The translations under genes and the position numbers were made by a program. The notes beneath the pieces are model-generated. The model made no database searches. It was not told the origin of the DNA and saw only the letters and a list, made by a program, of their open reading frames with translations. Positions 9,175-18,082 of a stretch of DNA of 64,000 nucleotides are shown one piece after another. Source of the stretch: Alcaligenes pakistanensis (lineage in GTDB: Bacteria > Pseudomonadota > Gammaproteobacteria > Burkholderiales > Burkholderiaceae_B); the NCBI RefSeq assembly GCF_014652815.1, contig NZ_BMZN01000005.1:64499-128498 (forward strand), written 5' to 3'. How positions within the stretch are numbered: position 1 is the stretch's first letter; every line of letters begins with the position of its first letter.

Positions 9175-10050
9175 GTGTTTGATTTATTGCTGCAGTTCAT
9201 TGCCAATGGACTGGTTAATGGGACGTTCTACGCGCTGTCGGCGCTGGGTCTCACCTTGATTTTTGGTCTGATGCGCTTGGTGAACTTTGCACATGGCGAG
9301 TTCTACATGATTGGGGGGCTGCTGGGTTGGTTAGTGACCCAGCAACTAGGACTGAATTTCTTTGTAGGCCTGGCGCTGGTCGTGGTGATCGTCGCTTTGT
9401 TTGGCTGGTTGCTGGATCGCTTCTTGATTGCGCGTATCAGGGACAAAGGCCCAGAGCCGGGCATTTTGCTGACTATTGGTTTGTCAATTTTCCTGACGAA
9501 TACGGCCTTGATGATAGTCGGTACGGCACCGCTCAAAGTGATTGCGCCGGTACCCAATACACCCATGTTTATTGGGCCTATTTTCATCACCGAGGTGCGG
9601 CTCTTTGCGATTGGGATGTCCATTGCGGCGATCGTGGGGGCGCGTTTGCTGATACAGAAAACTCGCTTGGGTAAAGCCATGCGAGCGACGTTTCAGGATT
9701 CGACGGCCGCTAGCCTGGTAGGTATCAATACCGCCACTATTTACGCATCGACCTTCGCCTTGGGTGTGGTGTTGGCGGCAACGTCGGGCATGTTGCTCAG
9801 TTCCATTTACGTGGCGCAAGCCTCTATTGGGGGCTTGATCAGTCTGAAGGCTTTTGTTGTCGTCATTTTGGGGGGAATGGGTAATTTCGGCGGGGCCATT
9901 CTGGGCGGCTTGATCCTGGGAGTAGCAGAGGCTCTGTGGGGCGGGTATGTGCAAACGGGCACCGCAGACATGGTGGGTTTTGCCTTGGTCATTTTGATTC
10001 TGTTTTTCCGCCCCTATGGCTTGTTTTCGGTTCGAGCGGAGCGCGCATAA
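9175..10050 (+). CDS. ABC transporter permease, LivH type
   Basis: A 291-residue polytopic inner-membrane protein with about eight hydrophobic segments and the family signature near the start (NGLVNGTFYALSALGLTLIFG, split by the first membrane helix) and VNFAHGEFYM. GTG start at 9175 after GAGGGGG. It pairs with the LivM-like permease that starts immediately after its stop codon. Confidence 0.93.
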   Translation: MFDLLLQFIANGLVNGTFYALSALGLTLIFGLMRLVNFAHGEFYMIGGLLGWLVTQQLGLNFFVGLALVVVIVALFGWLLDRFLIARIRDKGPEPGILLTIGLSIFLTNTALMIVGTAPLKVIAPVPNTPMFIGPIFITEVRLFAIGMSIAAIVGARLLIQKTRLGKAMRATFQDSTAASLVGINTATIYASTFALGVVLAATSGMLLSSIYVAQASIGGLISLKAFVVVILGGMGNFGGAILGGLILGVAEALWGGYVQTGTADMVGFALVILILFFRPYGLFSVRAERA

Positions 10051-11010
10051 ATGAAAATAGAACGTCACTTTATGGTGGGCTTTCTGGTCTTGTCGGCCTT
10101 GCTCGTTTGTTTTGTGCAGAACGATTATCTGCTGCATATCCTGGTGCTGGTGCTGATGTACAGCGTGTTGGCCAGTAGCCTGAATTTAATTATTGGATAT
10201 GTGGGCGAGTTCCCGCTGGGGCACGTGGCATTTTTTGGTCTGGGCGCCTACTCCGTAGCCATTTTGAGTTCGCCTGCGGTGGGCTGGCCGGTCACGATAA
10301 CGATTGTGGCGGCGGCCTTGATTGCTGCAGCGGCTGGTTATGTGATTGGTCGCGTCACCTTGCGGCTTAATGGGCCTTTCTTTGTGATTGTGACACTGGC
10401 GTTTGCCGAGGTCTTGCGCTTATTGGCCAATAACTGGGTGGACTTGACCAATGGCCCGATGGGCATCTCGGGTGTGGCTCATCCCGCGCTGCTGGATATG
10501 TCGCCTTGGTTAGCTGGCAAGCGTGGTTTTGTGGTGATGGGGATTGTGCTGGCGGCCATCACTTTCTACATCTGCTATCGCTTGGTCCATTCCAGTGCAG
10601 GCCGTGCTGCGGTCACGATGCGTGAAAACAATTATGTGGCCCAGTCGGTAGGTATTGATCCATTCCGCTATTCGCAATTTGTCTTTGTGGTGGCGGCTTT
10701 TCTGGCTGGGATTGCCGGTGCGTATTACGCCAGCTATATCAGTTTTGTTGGTCCCGAAGTGTTTGGCTTTCCATTCACAGCGACCATGATCATCATTGTT
10801 TTGCTGGGCGGTAAAGGCACTTTGCTGGGGCCTATTGCCGGAGCCATTGTGGTGGCCTTGCTGGAGGAATACCTGCGTGAGTTCAAGGAGCTGCGCCTGT
10901 CCCTCTTTGGGCTGATCGTCATGGCTTCGGTGCTTTTCGCCCCCGACGGAATCATGGGCTTTGTGCAGCAGCGTTTTCATCATCTGTTTGGGAGGACGCG
11001 TCATGCTTGA
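10051..11010 (+). CDS. ABC transporter permease, LivM type
   Basis: A 319-residue inner-membrane permease with the LivM hallmarks: the SLNLIIGYVGEFPLGH segment near residue 50 and the GGKGTLLGPIAGA loop near residue 255. ATG follows the LivH-type stop codon directly, and its own end overlaps the first ATPase gene by eight bases, so stoichiometric expression is expected. Confidence 0.93.
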   Translation: MKIERHFMVGFLVLSALLVCFVQNDYLLHILVLVLMYSVLASSLNLIIGYVGEFPLGHVAFFGLGAYSVAILSSPAVGWPVTITIVAAALIAAAAGYVIGRVTLRLNGPFFVIVTLAFAEVLRLLANNWVDLTNGPMGISGVAHPALLDMSPWLAGKRGFVVMGIVLAAITFYICYRLVHSSAGRAAVTMRENNYVAQSVGIDPFRYSQFVFVVAAFLAGIAGAYYASYISFVGPEVFGFPFTATMIIIVLLGGKGTLLGPIAGAIVVALLEEYLREFKELRLSLFGLIVMASVLFAPDGIMGFVQQRFHHLFGRTRHA

Positions 11011-11761
11011 AGTGTGCGGTCTTAGCAAATCTTTTGGCGGTATTCATGCGGTTCAGGACATTGATTTTACCGTCCCCTCTGGGCAAATCGTCAGTTTGAT
11101 CGGGCCCAATGGAGCAGGCAAAACCACCTGCTTTAACCTCATTACCGGTTTTTATCAGCCCACTCGTGGGCGGGTGCTGTGGGATGGGCAAGAGGTCACG
11201 GCCAGCAAGCCTTATCGCATGGCGCAGCACGGGGTGATACGCACATTTCAAAAGACTAATGTGCTGCGGTCCCTGAGCGCTTTCGACAATCTGGTACATG
11301 CCCATTATCTGCGTGATCGTGCGCCACTCTGGCGTACGTTCTGGCCTAGTAAAGAGCAGGCGCAGGTGCAGCAGGAAATCAGTGATTCGGCCAGCCGCAT
11401 CCTTGGGCAGATCGGGCTGTCCAAGCGTGCCGATATCTTGGCGGGTTCATTGTCTTGCGGTGAACTGCGTCTGCTGGAGGTGGGTGTCGCATTAAGCGCC
11501 AAGCCCAGGCTATTGATGCTCGATGAGCCGGCGGCCGGCTTGAACACCCACGAGGCAGAAGGCTTGGCCGATTTGCTCAGGCAGCTGCCTGGGCAGTGGG
11601 TTGAATCCATTTTGCTGGTAGAGCACAACATGGGCTTGATTATGCGTGTGTCTGACCAGATCGTCGTCATGAACTTTGGCAAAAAACTGGCGACAGGCAC
11701 ACCCGCGCAGATTCAGGCCAATGAGCAAGTGTTGGAAGCTTATATGGGGAAAGCGGCATGA
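11003..11761 (+). CDS. ABC transporter ATPase, LivG type
   Basis: A 252-residue ATPase with Walker A GPNGAGKTT (about 35-43), Walker B LLMLDEPAAGL, and the H of the switch in LLVEHNM. The signature motif is LSCGE where most LivG proteins have LSYG, a small variation. The ATG at 11003 lies inside the end of the upstream permease gene. It energises uptake together with the LivF-type partner. Confidence 0.93.
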   Translation: MLEVCGLSKSFGGIHAVQDIDFTVPSGQIVSLIGPNGAGKTTCFNLITGFYQPTRGRVLWDGQEVTASKPYRMAQHGVIRTFQKTNVLRSLSAFDNLVHAHYLRDRAPLWRTFWPSKEQAQVQQEISDSASRILGQIGLSKRADILAGSLSCGELRLLEVGVALSAKPRLLMLDEPAAGLNTHEAEGLADLLRQLPGQWVESILLVEHNMGLIMRVSDQIVVMNFGKKLATGTPAQIQANEQVLEAYMGKAA

Positions 11762-12486
11762 GTACACAGGAAATTCCACCGCTCTTGGCCTTGCATGAGG
11801 TAGTGGCGGGCTATGGCAATTTGACCGCTTTGCATGGCGTCAGCTTGCACGTGCAACCCGGTGAAGTCGTGGCGATTTTGGGTGCCAATGGTGCAGGCAA
11901 ATCCACTACGCTCAGGGCGATCTCTGGCTTGATCCGCCCTACTGCTGGACAGATCACCTGGAAAGGACAAGTGATCAGTGGCCGTAGCCCTGAACACATC
12001 TTGAAGCTGGGGCTGGCGCATTGTCCTGAAGAGCGGCATGTATGGCCCGAGATGACCGTTGAAGACAACTTGGATCTGGGTGCTTACCTGATCAAATCCA
12101 AGTCCGAGGTAGAGCGGCGTAAAGGCATTGCCTTTCATCGCTTCCCTCGTTTGAAAGAGCGATACCGCCAGCTGGCGGGTACGCTTAGCGGTGGTGAGCA
12201 GCAGATGCTGGCTATCGCCCGGGCCCTGATGTCAGAACCGGAGCTGCTGATTCTGGATGAGCCCTCTTTAGGCTTAAGTCCCAAGATGGCCTTGGAGGTC
12301 TTTCAGGTTGTGCGCGATATCAGCGAGCACGGAGTGTCTATTCTGGTTGTGGAGCAAAACGTGCATAACGCCCTTAATGTGGCCAGTCGTGCCTATGTGC
12401 TGGAGACAGGGCGCGTCATTGCCGAGAAAGACAGTGCCAGCATGCTCAAAGACCCTGAGCTCTTAAGCGCTTATCTGGGGGGCTGA
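11758..12486 (+). CDS. ABC transporter ATPase, LivF type
   Basis: A 242-residue ATPase with Walker A GANGAGKST, signature LSGGEQQ, Walker B LLILDEPSLGL and LVVEQNV. ATGA overlap with the LivG-type gene; two bases separate its stop from the nicD start, tying transport directly to pyridine ring catabolism in one transcript. Confidence 0.93.
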   Translation: MSTQEIPPLLALHEVVAGYGNLTALHGVSLHVQPGEVVAILGANGAGKSTTLRAISGLIRPTAGQITWKGQVISGRSPEHILKLGLAHCPEERHVWPEMTVEDNLDLGAYLIKSKSEVERRKGIAFHRFPRLKERYRQLAGTLSGGEQQMLAIARALMSEPELLILDEPSLGLSPKMALEVFQVVRDISEHGVSILVVEQNVHNALNVASRAYVLETGRVIAEKDSASMLKDPELLSAYLGG

Positions 12487-12488
12487 TT

Positions 12489-13322
12489 ATGGTTACGAGC
12501 AATACGGCCAGCCCTCCATCCAGATTTAGCTATGGCGGGCATATCAATGCCAATGGGATACGCCAGCATTACTTGCGTTATGCCGGTCCGGGGCCTGCTT
12601 TGGTATTGGTGCCAGGAATCACCAGCCCTGCCCCCACTTGGGGATTTGTGGCCGAGCGCCTGGCGCAACATTTTGATGTCTATGTACTGGATGTCCGTGG
12701 CCGTGGGCTTTCGCAGTCGGGAGCAGACCTGGATTACGGCGTGAATGCGTGCGCTGATGATTTGGTCGAGTTTGTCCGCGCACTTGCACTTGAGTCTCCC
12801 ATTTATATGGGGCATTCCATGGGGGCGCGCATTCTGATGCGTGCTGTTACCCGAGGTTTGAGCAAAGCTGCGGCCATGGTGTTGGTAGACCCGCCAGTGT
12901 CCGGGCCGGATCGGCGGCCCTACCCATCAAAAATCGCCTGGTATACCGAGTCCATTGCACAGGCGCAAAAGGGTATGAGTGCTGAGCAGATGCGCCTGTT
13001 TTGTCCGACTTGGAATCCTGAGCAACTTCAACTGCGTGCTCAGTGGCTGCATACCTGCGATATCCGCGCAGTGACGGATAGCTATGAATGGTTCCATACC
13101 GATGATGCCTTTCCTGACTTCAGTCAGCTCGAGAGCTGGCAGGTGGCCCTGATGGTGGCTGGCAAAGGTGATGTCATTCGCAACGAGGACATCCAGGAGG
13201 CCCAGTCACTGAAGCCGGACTTGCAGATTTTGCGGGTACCCGGTGCCGGACACATGATTCCCTGGGATGACGAGGAAGATTTTTATCGTGTGTTAGGCAC
13301 CTTCCTTAGCGTTACCTTTTAA
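12489..13322 (+). CDS. nicD: N-formylmaleamate deformylase (NicD/PicE type)
   Basis: An alpha/beta hydrolase of 277 residues, closely resembling NicD of Pseudomonas putida: ANGIRQHYLRY near the start, VPGITSPA, YVLDVRGRGLS, nucleophile Ser in GHSMGAR (near residue 107), acidic LVDPPVSG, and the His in GAGHMIPWDD. NicD hydrolyses N-formylmaleamate to maleamate and formate. Its place just before nicX and nicF supports the call. The equivalent gene in the picolinate pathway of Alcaligenes faecalis is picE. Confidence 0.9.
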   Translation: MVTSNTASPPSRFSYGGHINANGIRQHYLRYAGPGPALVLVPGITSPAPTWGFVAERLAQHFDVYVLDVRGRGLSQSGADLDYGVNACADDLVEFVRALALESPIYMGHSMGARILMRAVTRGLSKAAAMVLVDPPVSGPDRRPYPSKIAWYTESIAQAQKGMSAEQMRLFCPTWNPEQLQLRAQWLHTCDIRAVTDSYEWFHTDDAFPDFSQLESWQVALMVAGKGDVIRNEDIQEAQSLKPDLQILRVPGAGHMIPWDDEEDFYRVLGTFLSVTF

Positions 13323-13341
13323 TGAGAAACAGGAGAGGAAG

Positions 13342-14382
13342 ATGGCTGTAGCTGATCATCAAATGGTTCAGGCCTGGAATGAGGTGCTGACCCTTTCTGG
13401 ATTGAAGGCGGGGCAGATGGTCACCATTCTGACGAGCCTGAATACGCATCCCCAAACCTTGGCTACGGCCAAGCTGGCTGTGGCGGCGTTGGGCGCGACC
13501 CAGATGCAGGTGGATTTGCTGCCGGTGAATGCCGAAAAGGCCTTAAGTCGTGATCTTTTGGCGTATCTGGGCACGACTCCGCTGACGGATAACCCCGCAG
13601 CGATTGCCGCCCTCAAAGCCAGTGACTTGGTGCTGGATTTGATGACTTTGCTGTTCTCGCCTGAACAGCATGAAATTCTTAAATCCGGCACCAAAATTCT
13701 ATTGGCTGCCGAACCCCCTGAGGTGCTGGTGCGTATGGTCCCGTCCTTGCAGGATAAGGAGCGTGTTGAGCGTTCGGCGCAGGTGCTGCAGGGCGCTCGT
13801 GAAATGCGAGCTACATCCAAGGCAGGAACCGATCTGGTGATGCCTTTGGGTGAGTACCCGGTGATGAAGGAATATGGCTTTGTGGATGAGCCTGGGCGTT
13901 GGGATCACTGGCCCAGCGGCTTTATCCTGACCTGGCCAAACGAGAGGCAGGCACATGGGCGCATCGTGATTGATCGGGGTGACATTTTATTGCCCATGAA
14001 GTCCTATGCGGCCGATCCCATCACCATGACGGTTGAGAACGGCGTTGTAACCTCGATTGAGGGCGGTCTGGATGCCGAGCTGCTGCGCGAGTACATGGCC
14101 TCGTTCAACGACCCTGAGGCTTACGCCATGTCCCACATAGGCTGGGGTTTGCAGCCCCGTGCTCACTGGTCAACGCTTGGCCTTTACGACAAAGAGCAAA
14201 CCTTGGGTATGGATGCTCGTGCCTATGCAGGCAATTTCTTGTTCTCTTTTGGCCCCAATAATGAAGTGGGGGGCGACCGCACAACGGCTTGCCACATTGA
14301 TATTCCGCTGCGTGCCTGCACCGTGACCGTAGATGGCCGCGAGACGGTGCGGGAGGGCAAAGTCGTGGAGGAATTGGCATGA
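13342..14382 (+). CDS. nicX: 2,5-dihydroxypyridine 5,6-dioxygenase (NicX/PicD type)
   Basis: A 346-residue protein that matches NicX in length and along its whole course, including EPPEVLVRM, EYGF-x-DEPGRWDHWPSG, SHIGWGLQPRAHW and NFLFS-x-GPN-x-EVGG. NicX is an iron enzyme distantly related to M29 aminopeptidases; it opens the ring of 2,5-dihydroxypyridine to N-formylmaleamate. The His of SHIGWG and of TTACHIDIP, with acidic residues of YGFVDEPGRWD, are candidates for metal ligands. AGGAGAGGAAG precedes the ATG. Overlaps nicF by four bases. Confidence 0.92.
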   Translation: MAVADHQMVQAWNEVLTLSGLKAGQMVTILTSLNTHPQTLATAKLAVAALGATQMQVDLLPVNAEKALSRDLLAYLGTTPLTDNPAAIAALKASDLVLDLMTLLFSPEQHEILKSGTKILLAAEPPEVLVRMVPSLQDKERVERSAQVLQGAREMRATSKAGTDLVMPLGEYPVMKEYGFVDEPGRWDHWPSGFILTWPNERQAHGRIVIDRGDILLPMKSYAADPITMTVENGVVTSIEGGLDAELLREYMASFNDPEAYAMSHIGWGLQPRAHWSTLGLYDKEQTLGMDARAYAGNFLFSFGPNNEVGGDRTTACHIDIPLRACTVTVDGRETVREGKVVEELA

Positions 14383-14996
14383 GCAGCCCGAGCGTTTACG
14401 AGCGGCAAGGGTTTGGACAAGGGCTTGAGCTTGAAGGAAAAGTGGGACTGTTAATTGTGGATTTCGTGAACGGTTTTGCAGATCCCCAGGCATTTGGTGG
14501 TGGAAATATTCTGGAAGCCATTGAGCAAACACGTACGGTTTTGGCGGATGCACGGGCACAGAACTGGCCTGTGGCGCACAGCCGCATCGTCTTTGCCGAT
14601 GACAGTGCTGATCGCAATGTATTCGGTCTTAAAGTCCCCGGTTTGGTGCAGCTTCAAGAGGGTAATCCAGCCAGTGCCATCGTCGATGCCTTGAAGCCTG
14701 CACCTGGTGAGTTGCTGGTGCGTAAAACGGTTCCGTCGGCTTTCTTTGGTACTGCTTTGGCTGCCTGGTTGGCGGAGCGGGCGGTGCAGACGCTGCTGAT
14801 TGCTGGTGCCACCACAAGTGGGTGTGTGCGTGCATCAGTCGTTGATGCCATGTCTTGTGGCCTGCGCCCTTTTGTATTGGCAGATTGCGTTGGTGATAGA
14901 GCCAAGGAGCCTCACGACGCAAGCTTGTTTGATATTCAACAGAAGTACGGCGAGGTTCGTCCGTATGCAGACTTGCGTCCCTTGCTGTTGATGTAG
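14379..14996 (+). CDS. nicF: Maleamate amidohydrolase (NicF/PicF type)
   Basis: A 205-residue isochorismatase-fold cysteine hydrolase. Visible are the Asp of LLIVDFVNGF, the Lys of RKTVPSAFFGT, and the nucleophile Cys in TTSGCVRAS, plus the NicF-like end DCVGDR...LFDIQQKYGEV. NicF converts maleamate to maleate and ammonia, the last nitrogen-releasing step. ATGA overlap with nicX. Maleate would next need a maleate isomerase, which is not in this window. Confidence 0.9.
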   Translation: MSSPSVYERQGFGQGLELEGKVGLLIVDFVNGFADPQAFGGGNILEAIEQTRTVLADARAQNWPVAHSRIVFADDSADRNVFGLKVPGLVQLQEGNPASAIVDALKPAPGELLVRKTVPSAFFGTALAAWLAERAVQTLLIAGATTSGCVRASVVDAMSCGLRPFVLADCVGDRAKEPHDASLFDIQQKYGEVRPYADLRPLLLM

Positions 14997-15089
14997 ATCT
15001 ATCTATTTTTTAAGTTATTTATTATTTATTTGTTTAATTAATTTGAGGGATTTGGGCTGATTGAGATCTGAATCCTGGGGATGTACAGC

Positions 15090-16298
15090 ATGAAAAAAAC
15101 GTTGAAAGTCGGTGTGATAGGCGGTGGTATTGGTGGCGTAACTTTGGCAGCTGCTCTGGAACAGCGCGGAATAGAAGTGCATTTATTCGAACGTGCGGCG
15201 GCCTTCGGAGAGGTGGGTGCTGGCATTCAAATGACGCCGAACGCCGTTAAAGTGCTCAAGGCTTTGGGGGCCCACGATGCCTTGGCCAAGGTAGGTTTTT
15301 TGCCCGAGGCCTTGGTAGGACGGGATTGGTCCACCGCAGAGGAAAGCTTCCGTATCCCTTTAAAGAGTGATTGCCCGCAACTGTATGGTGCTGAGTTCTT
15401 TCATGTGCATCGCGCTGACCTGCATCATTTGCTGACTGAACTGCTAAATACAACAAAGGTAACGTTCAATGCGCAGTGCACGGGAGTTACCCAGCAAGAA
15501 GGAAAAGCTGTTGCGCATTTTGCTGACGGGTCTTGTTTTGAAGCGGATTTGATTGTGGGAGCCGACGGCGTGCGCTCGGAGATACGCCGCTCTATTTTTG
15601 GTGAAGAGGAACCAAAATTTACCGGCAATATGTGCTATCGGGCAGTGGTGCCTTTTGATGAAATGCCCGATTTTGTGGCGCCCGAATCTTCTTTCTGGTT
15701 GGGCCCCAAAAGTCATGTCGTGACCTACTACGTGAACGGGGGTAAAGCCGTCAATATTGTGGCGGTCAACGAAACTGCCAGTTGGGTCGAGGAGTCCTGG
15801 AACGCCCGCAGTACTCAGCAGGAGATGTTGGAGGACTTTAAGGATTGGCACCCCAATATCGTCAAGCTGTTTGAGCGTGTGACGGATGTGTATCGCTGGG
15901 GCTTGTTTGATCGTGACCCCATGACTAAATGGTCGGCAGGCCGTGTGACCTTGCTGGGTGATGCGGCGCATCCTATGTTGCCCTTCCTGTCCCAAGGTGC
16001 AGCCATGGCCATTGAAGATGCCTATGTCTTGGCAGTTGCCTTGGCGGCTTTGCCCGAAGATTTGAGCACGGCCTTGTCGCTTTACGAAGCGGAACGTCTG
16101 CCACGTACCAGCCGGGTGCAGCTTGAAGCGCGTGAACGAGGCCGCACCTATCACCTGTCCGATAGCGAAGCCAAGGCCAAGCGTGATGCGGAATACCGCG
16201 AGCAGCAGAAGAAGAATCCGCATGCGGGCGGCATTAAGACAGATTGGGTTTATTCATATAATGCTACTGATTTTCAGCCTAAAGCATTACAGGTTTAA
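15090..16298 (+). CDS. nicC: FAD monooxygenase, probable 6-hydroxynicotinate 3-monooxygenase (NicC-like)
   Basis: A 402-residue class A flavoprotein monooxygenase: GGGIGGVTLAAALEQRG dinucleotide fold at the N-terminus, the DG segment VGADGVRSEIR near residue 160, and the FAD-ribityl motif LLGDAAHPMLPFLSQGA near residue 290. NicC decarboxylates and hydroxylates 6-hydroxynicotinate to 2,5-dihydroxypyridine, the NicX substrate. A 6-hydroxypicolinate monooxygenase (PicB) is the main alternative, as the deformylase-dioxygenase-amidase-monooxygenase order resembles the Alcaligenes pic cluster as I recall it. Start at 15090; an in-frame ATG at 15081 is possible. An AT-rich 84-base gap precedes it and may hold a second promoter. 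Confidence 0.75.
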   Translation: MKKTLKVGVIGGGIGGVTLAAALEQRGIEVHLFERAAAFGEVGAGIQMTPNAVKVLKALGAHDALAKVGFLPEALVGRDWSTAEESFRIPLKSDCPQLYGAEFFHVHRADLHHLLTELLNTTKVTFNAQCTGVTQQEGKAVAHFADGSCFEADLIVGADGVRSEIRRSIFGEEEPKFTGNMCYRAVVPFDEMPDFVAPESSFWLGPKSHVVTYYVNGGKAVNIVAVNETASWVEESWNARSTQQEMLEDFKDWHPNIVKLFERVTDVYRWGLFDRDPMTKWSAGRVTLLGDAAHPMLPFLSQGAAMAIEDAYVLAVALAALPEDLSTALSLYEAERLPRTSRVQLEARERGRTYHLSDSEAKAKRDAEYREQQKKNPHAGGIKTDWVYSYNATDFQPKALQV

Positions 16299-16321
16299 CG
16301 GTTGGGGCCGGGGGAAGCGTC

Positions 16322-17197
16322 TTGCTGTCGATTCGTCAGTATGTTGAGAACCAGATTCACATCATTACCGGTCTGCAAGGCAGTCCGGTGGACTTCACTG
16401 TGCCACCGGGCGACCCTGGTTTGTTCGGCCCACAATCTGCTGTGTGGGAAGTTCACGCCGACTTTACCTCTATGATGCTGGGGGGGATTGCTGCATTGAG
16501 TTTGCAGATGCTGGACCCGCGTGTATTGGCTGGGGTCTGGGATCACTCCAGCTTCCGGCAGGATATGCAGGGACGGCTAAGTCGAACCGCGCAGTTCATC
16601 TCAGCAGTCAGTTATGCAGGTACTGAGCAGGCAGAGCAGTGTATTGCTCTGGTGCGGCGGGTCCATGAGCACGTGCATGGAGTTTTGCCCGACGGCACAC
16701 CTTACGATGCCAATGATCCAGAACTGCTGCGTTGGGTGCACCACACGCAGGCGTATTGTTTTTTAGAGTCCCATTTGCGCTGGCGGAATGCCAAGCTGGC
16801 TCCTGAACAGCAGGATCGGTATGTGGCGCAGTATTCGAAGGTTGCAGTCATGCTGGGTGCGGATGGCTTGGTGATGGATGCACCCGCCTTGAGAGCATTA
16901 TTTGCTCAACCAGCAGCAGAGTTACGGGTTGATGCGCGCACTCAGGAAGTGGCTACAATTTTAATGTCATCGCATACCTTGTTTAAGGGTGCCAAGGCTT
17001 GGGTTGCCAGGGTGTTCCTGTTAGCGGCGCTGGATATGCTGCCGCAATGGGCTCAAACCTGTTTTGAGCATCGCCCCAGCGCTGCATCCATGTGGTGGCG
17101 TCGCAGGGTAGTTAACAGCGCTGCTTTCGTCTTGCGTTGGGCCACACGTAATGGTTCTGTGCATCGGGCACGGCGTCGCGTAGCAAATCTGGCTTAG
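16322..17197 (+). CDS. MpaB-family (DUF2236) oxygenase-like protein
   Basis: A 291-residue protein of the MpaB/DUF2236 family, recognised by GDPGLFGPQSAVWEVH, the HADF/SMMLGGIAALSLQMLDP helix and the QAYCFLESH segment; His residues here are the likely haem-b ligand region known for latex-clearing and MpaB-type proteins. The start is TTG at 16322 with GGGGGAAG five bases upstream. It follows the nicC-like gene by 23 bases and precedes a TetR regulator, so it may be co-transcribed with the pyridine genes; its substrate is unknown. Confidence 0.8.
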   Translation: MLSIRQYVENQIHIITGLQGSPVDFTVPPGDPGLFGPQSAVWEVHADFTSMMLGGIAALSLQMLDPRVLAGVWDHSSFRQDMQGRLSRTAQFISAVSYAGTEQAEQCIALVRRVHEHVHGVLPDGTPYDANDPELLRWVHHTQAYCFLESHLRWRNAKLAPEQQDRYVAQYSKVAVMLGADGLVMDAPALRALFAQPAAELRVDARTQEVATILMSSHTLFKGAKAWVARVFLLAALDMLPQWAQTCFEHRPSAASMWWRRRVVNSAAFVLRWATRNGSVHRARRRVANLA

Positions 17198-17233
17198 CTT
17201 GTAGATAAGAATGAATCAAATTTTGAGGCAAAT

Positions 17234-17941
17234 ATGGGCCGTGTAACTTTGTCGTCGGATAGCTCCTGGGTCAAGCGAGATAAGCCCGGACGCCCGGAAG
17301 GGGTGGGTGACAACACGTCAGAACGGATTCTGGACGCTGCCGAGGAGGAGTTTTCCGAAACTGGCTACGCTGGAACGACATTGCGGGTGATCGCTCAGAA
17401 AGCAGCCGTCACCCAAGCTTTGATTAATTACTACTTTGGCTCCAAGTACGGCCTGTTTGAAGCGGTGTTTATTCGCCGGGGTAAAACGATTTCTGATGAG
17501 CGTCTGCGGCGTTTGAATGCGCTTAGAGACAAGGATGACAAAATCTTGGTTGATGATGTCGTGCGGGCCTTTTTAGCCCCTACGATTGCGTTGCGGGAAA
17601 CACCAGGAGGTCGGCGGTTTTTGCGGCTTCAAGCCCGTTTGCATACGGAGCCGGCCGAGATCTCTTATAAGCTGCGTAATGAGGCCTACGATGGCTCCAC
17701 GCGTGCGTATGTGCACATCCTGGAAGAAATATTGCCCGAGTTGCAAGCCAAAGATGTGTATTGGCGAGTGGTCTTGATGATCGGGGCGTATATGTATGCT
17801 TTTTCAGATACACACCGGCTGGAAGAACTGGCCCCGGGTATCTGTGATCCCAACAATACCGACGAGATTCTTGAGCAGATCATTGCTTTTGTCTCGGCCG
17901 GTTTGTTGGCTGCGCCTGTTGTCTTGTCTGGCAAGACTTGA
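17234..17941 (+). CDS. TetR-family regulator
   Basis: A 235-residue protein with an unusually long, basic N-terminal arm (about 28 residues, ending RPEG) before a TetR helix-turn-helix (SERILDAAEEEF...QALINYYFGSKYGLFEAV). The C-terminal ligand domain is full length. It lies at the end of the transporter/nic/MpaB run in the same direction and is the most likely local regulator, by position only. Confidence 0.88.
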   Translation: MGRVTLSSDSSWVKRDKPGRPEGVGDNTSERILDAAEEEFSETGYAGTTLRVIAQKAAVTQALINYYFGSKYGLFEAVFIRRGKTISDERLRRLNALRDKDDKILVDDVVRAFLAPTIALRETPGGRRFLRLQARLHTEPAEISYKLRNEAYDGSTRAYVHILEEILPELQAKDVYWRVVLMIGAYMYAFSDTHRLEELAPGICDPNNTDEILEQIIAFVSAGLLAAPVVLSGKT

Positions 17942-18039
17942 TTGAAGCAGCCTTACTTTCTCGGTGTGTGGATACACAGGAGGGTTGTCGAGTATCCTGC
18001 TCTGAAATGACTCTTGCCCTGTTCTGCGATTAGGGCCGA

Positions 18040-18065
18040 CGCCAGCCATTTTTGCTGGCGTTTTT
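18040..18065 (+). terminator. Rho-independent terminator after TetR gene
   Basis: Seven-base-pair stem CGCCAGC...GCTGGCG with a seven-base loop, followed by five T. It stands about 100 bases after the tetR stop and separates it from the convergent TetR gene at 18083. Confidence 0.75.
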
Positions 18066-18082
18066 GTTGCTGGGGGCTTTGC

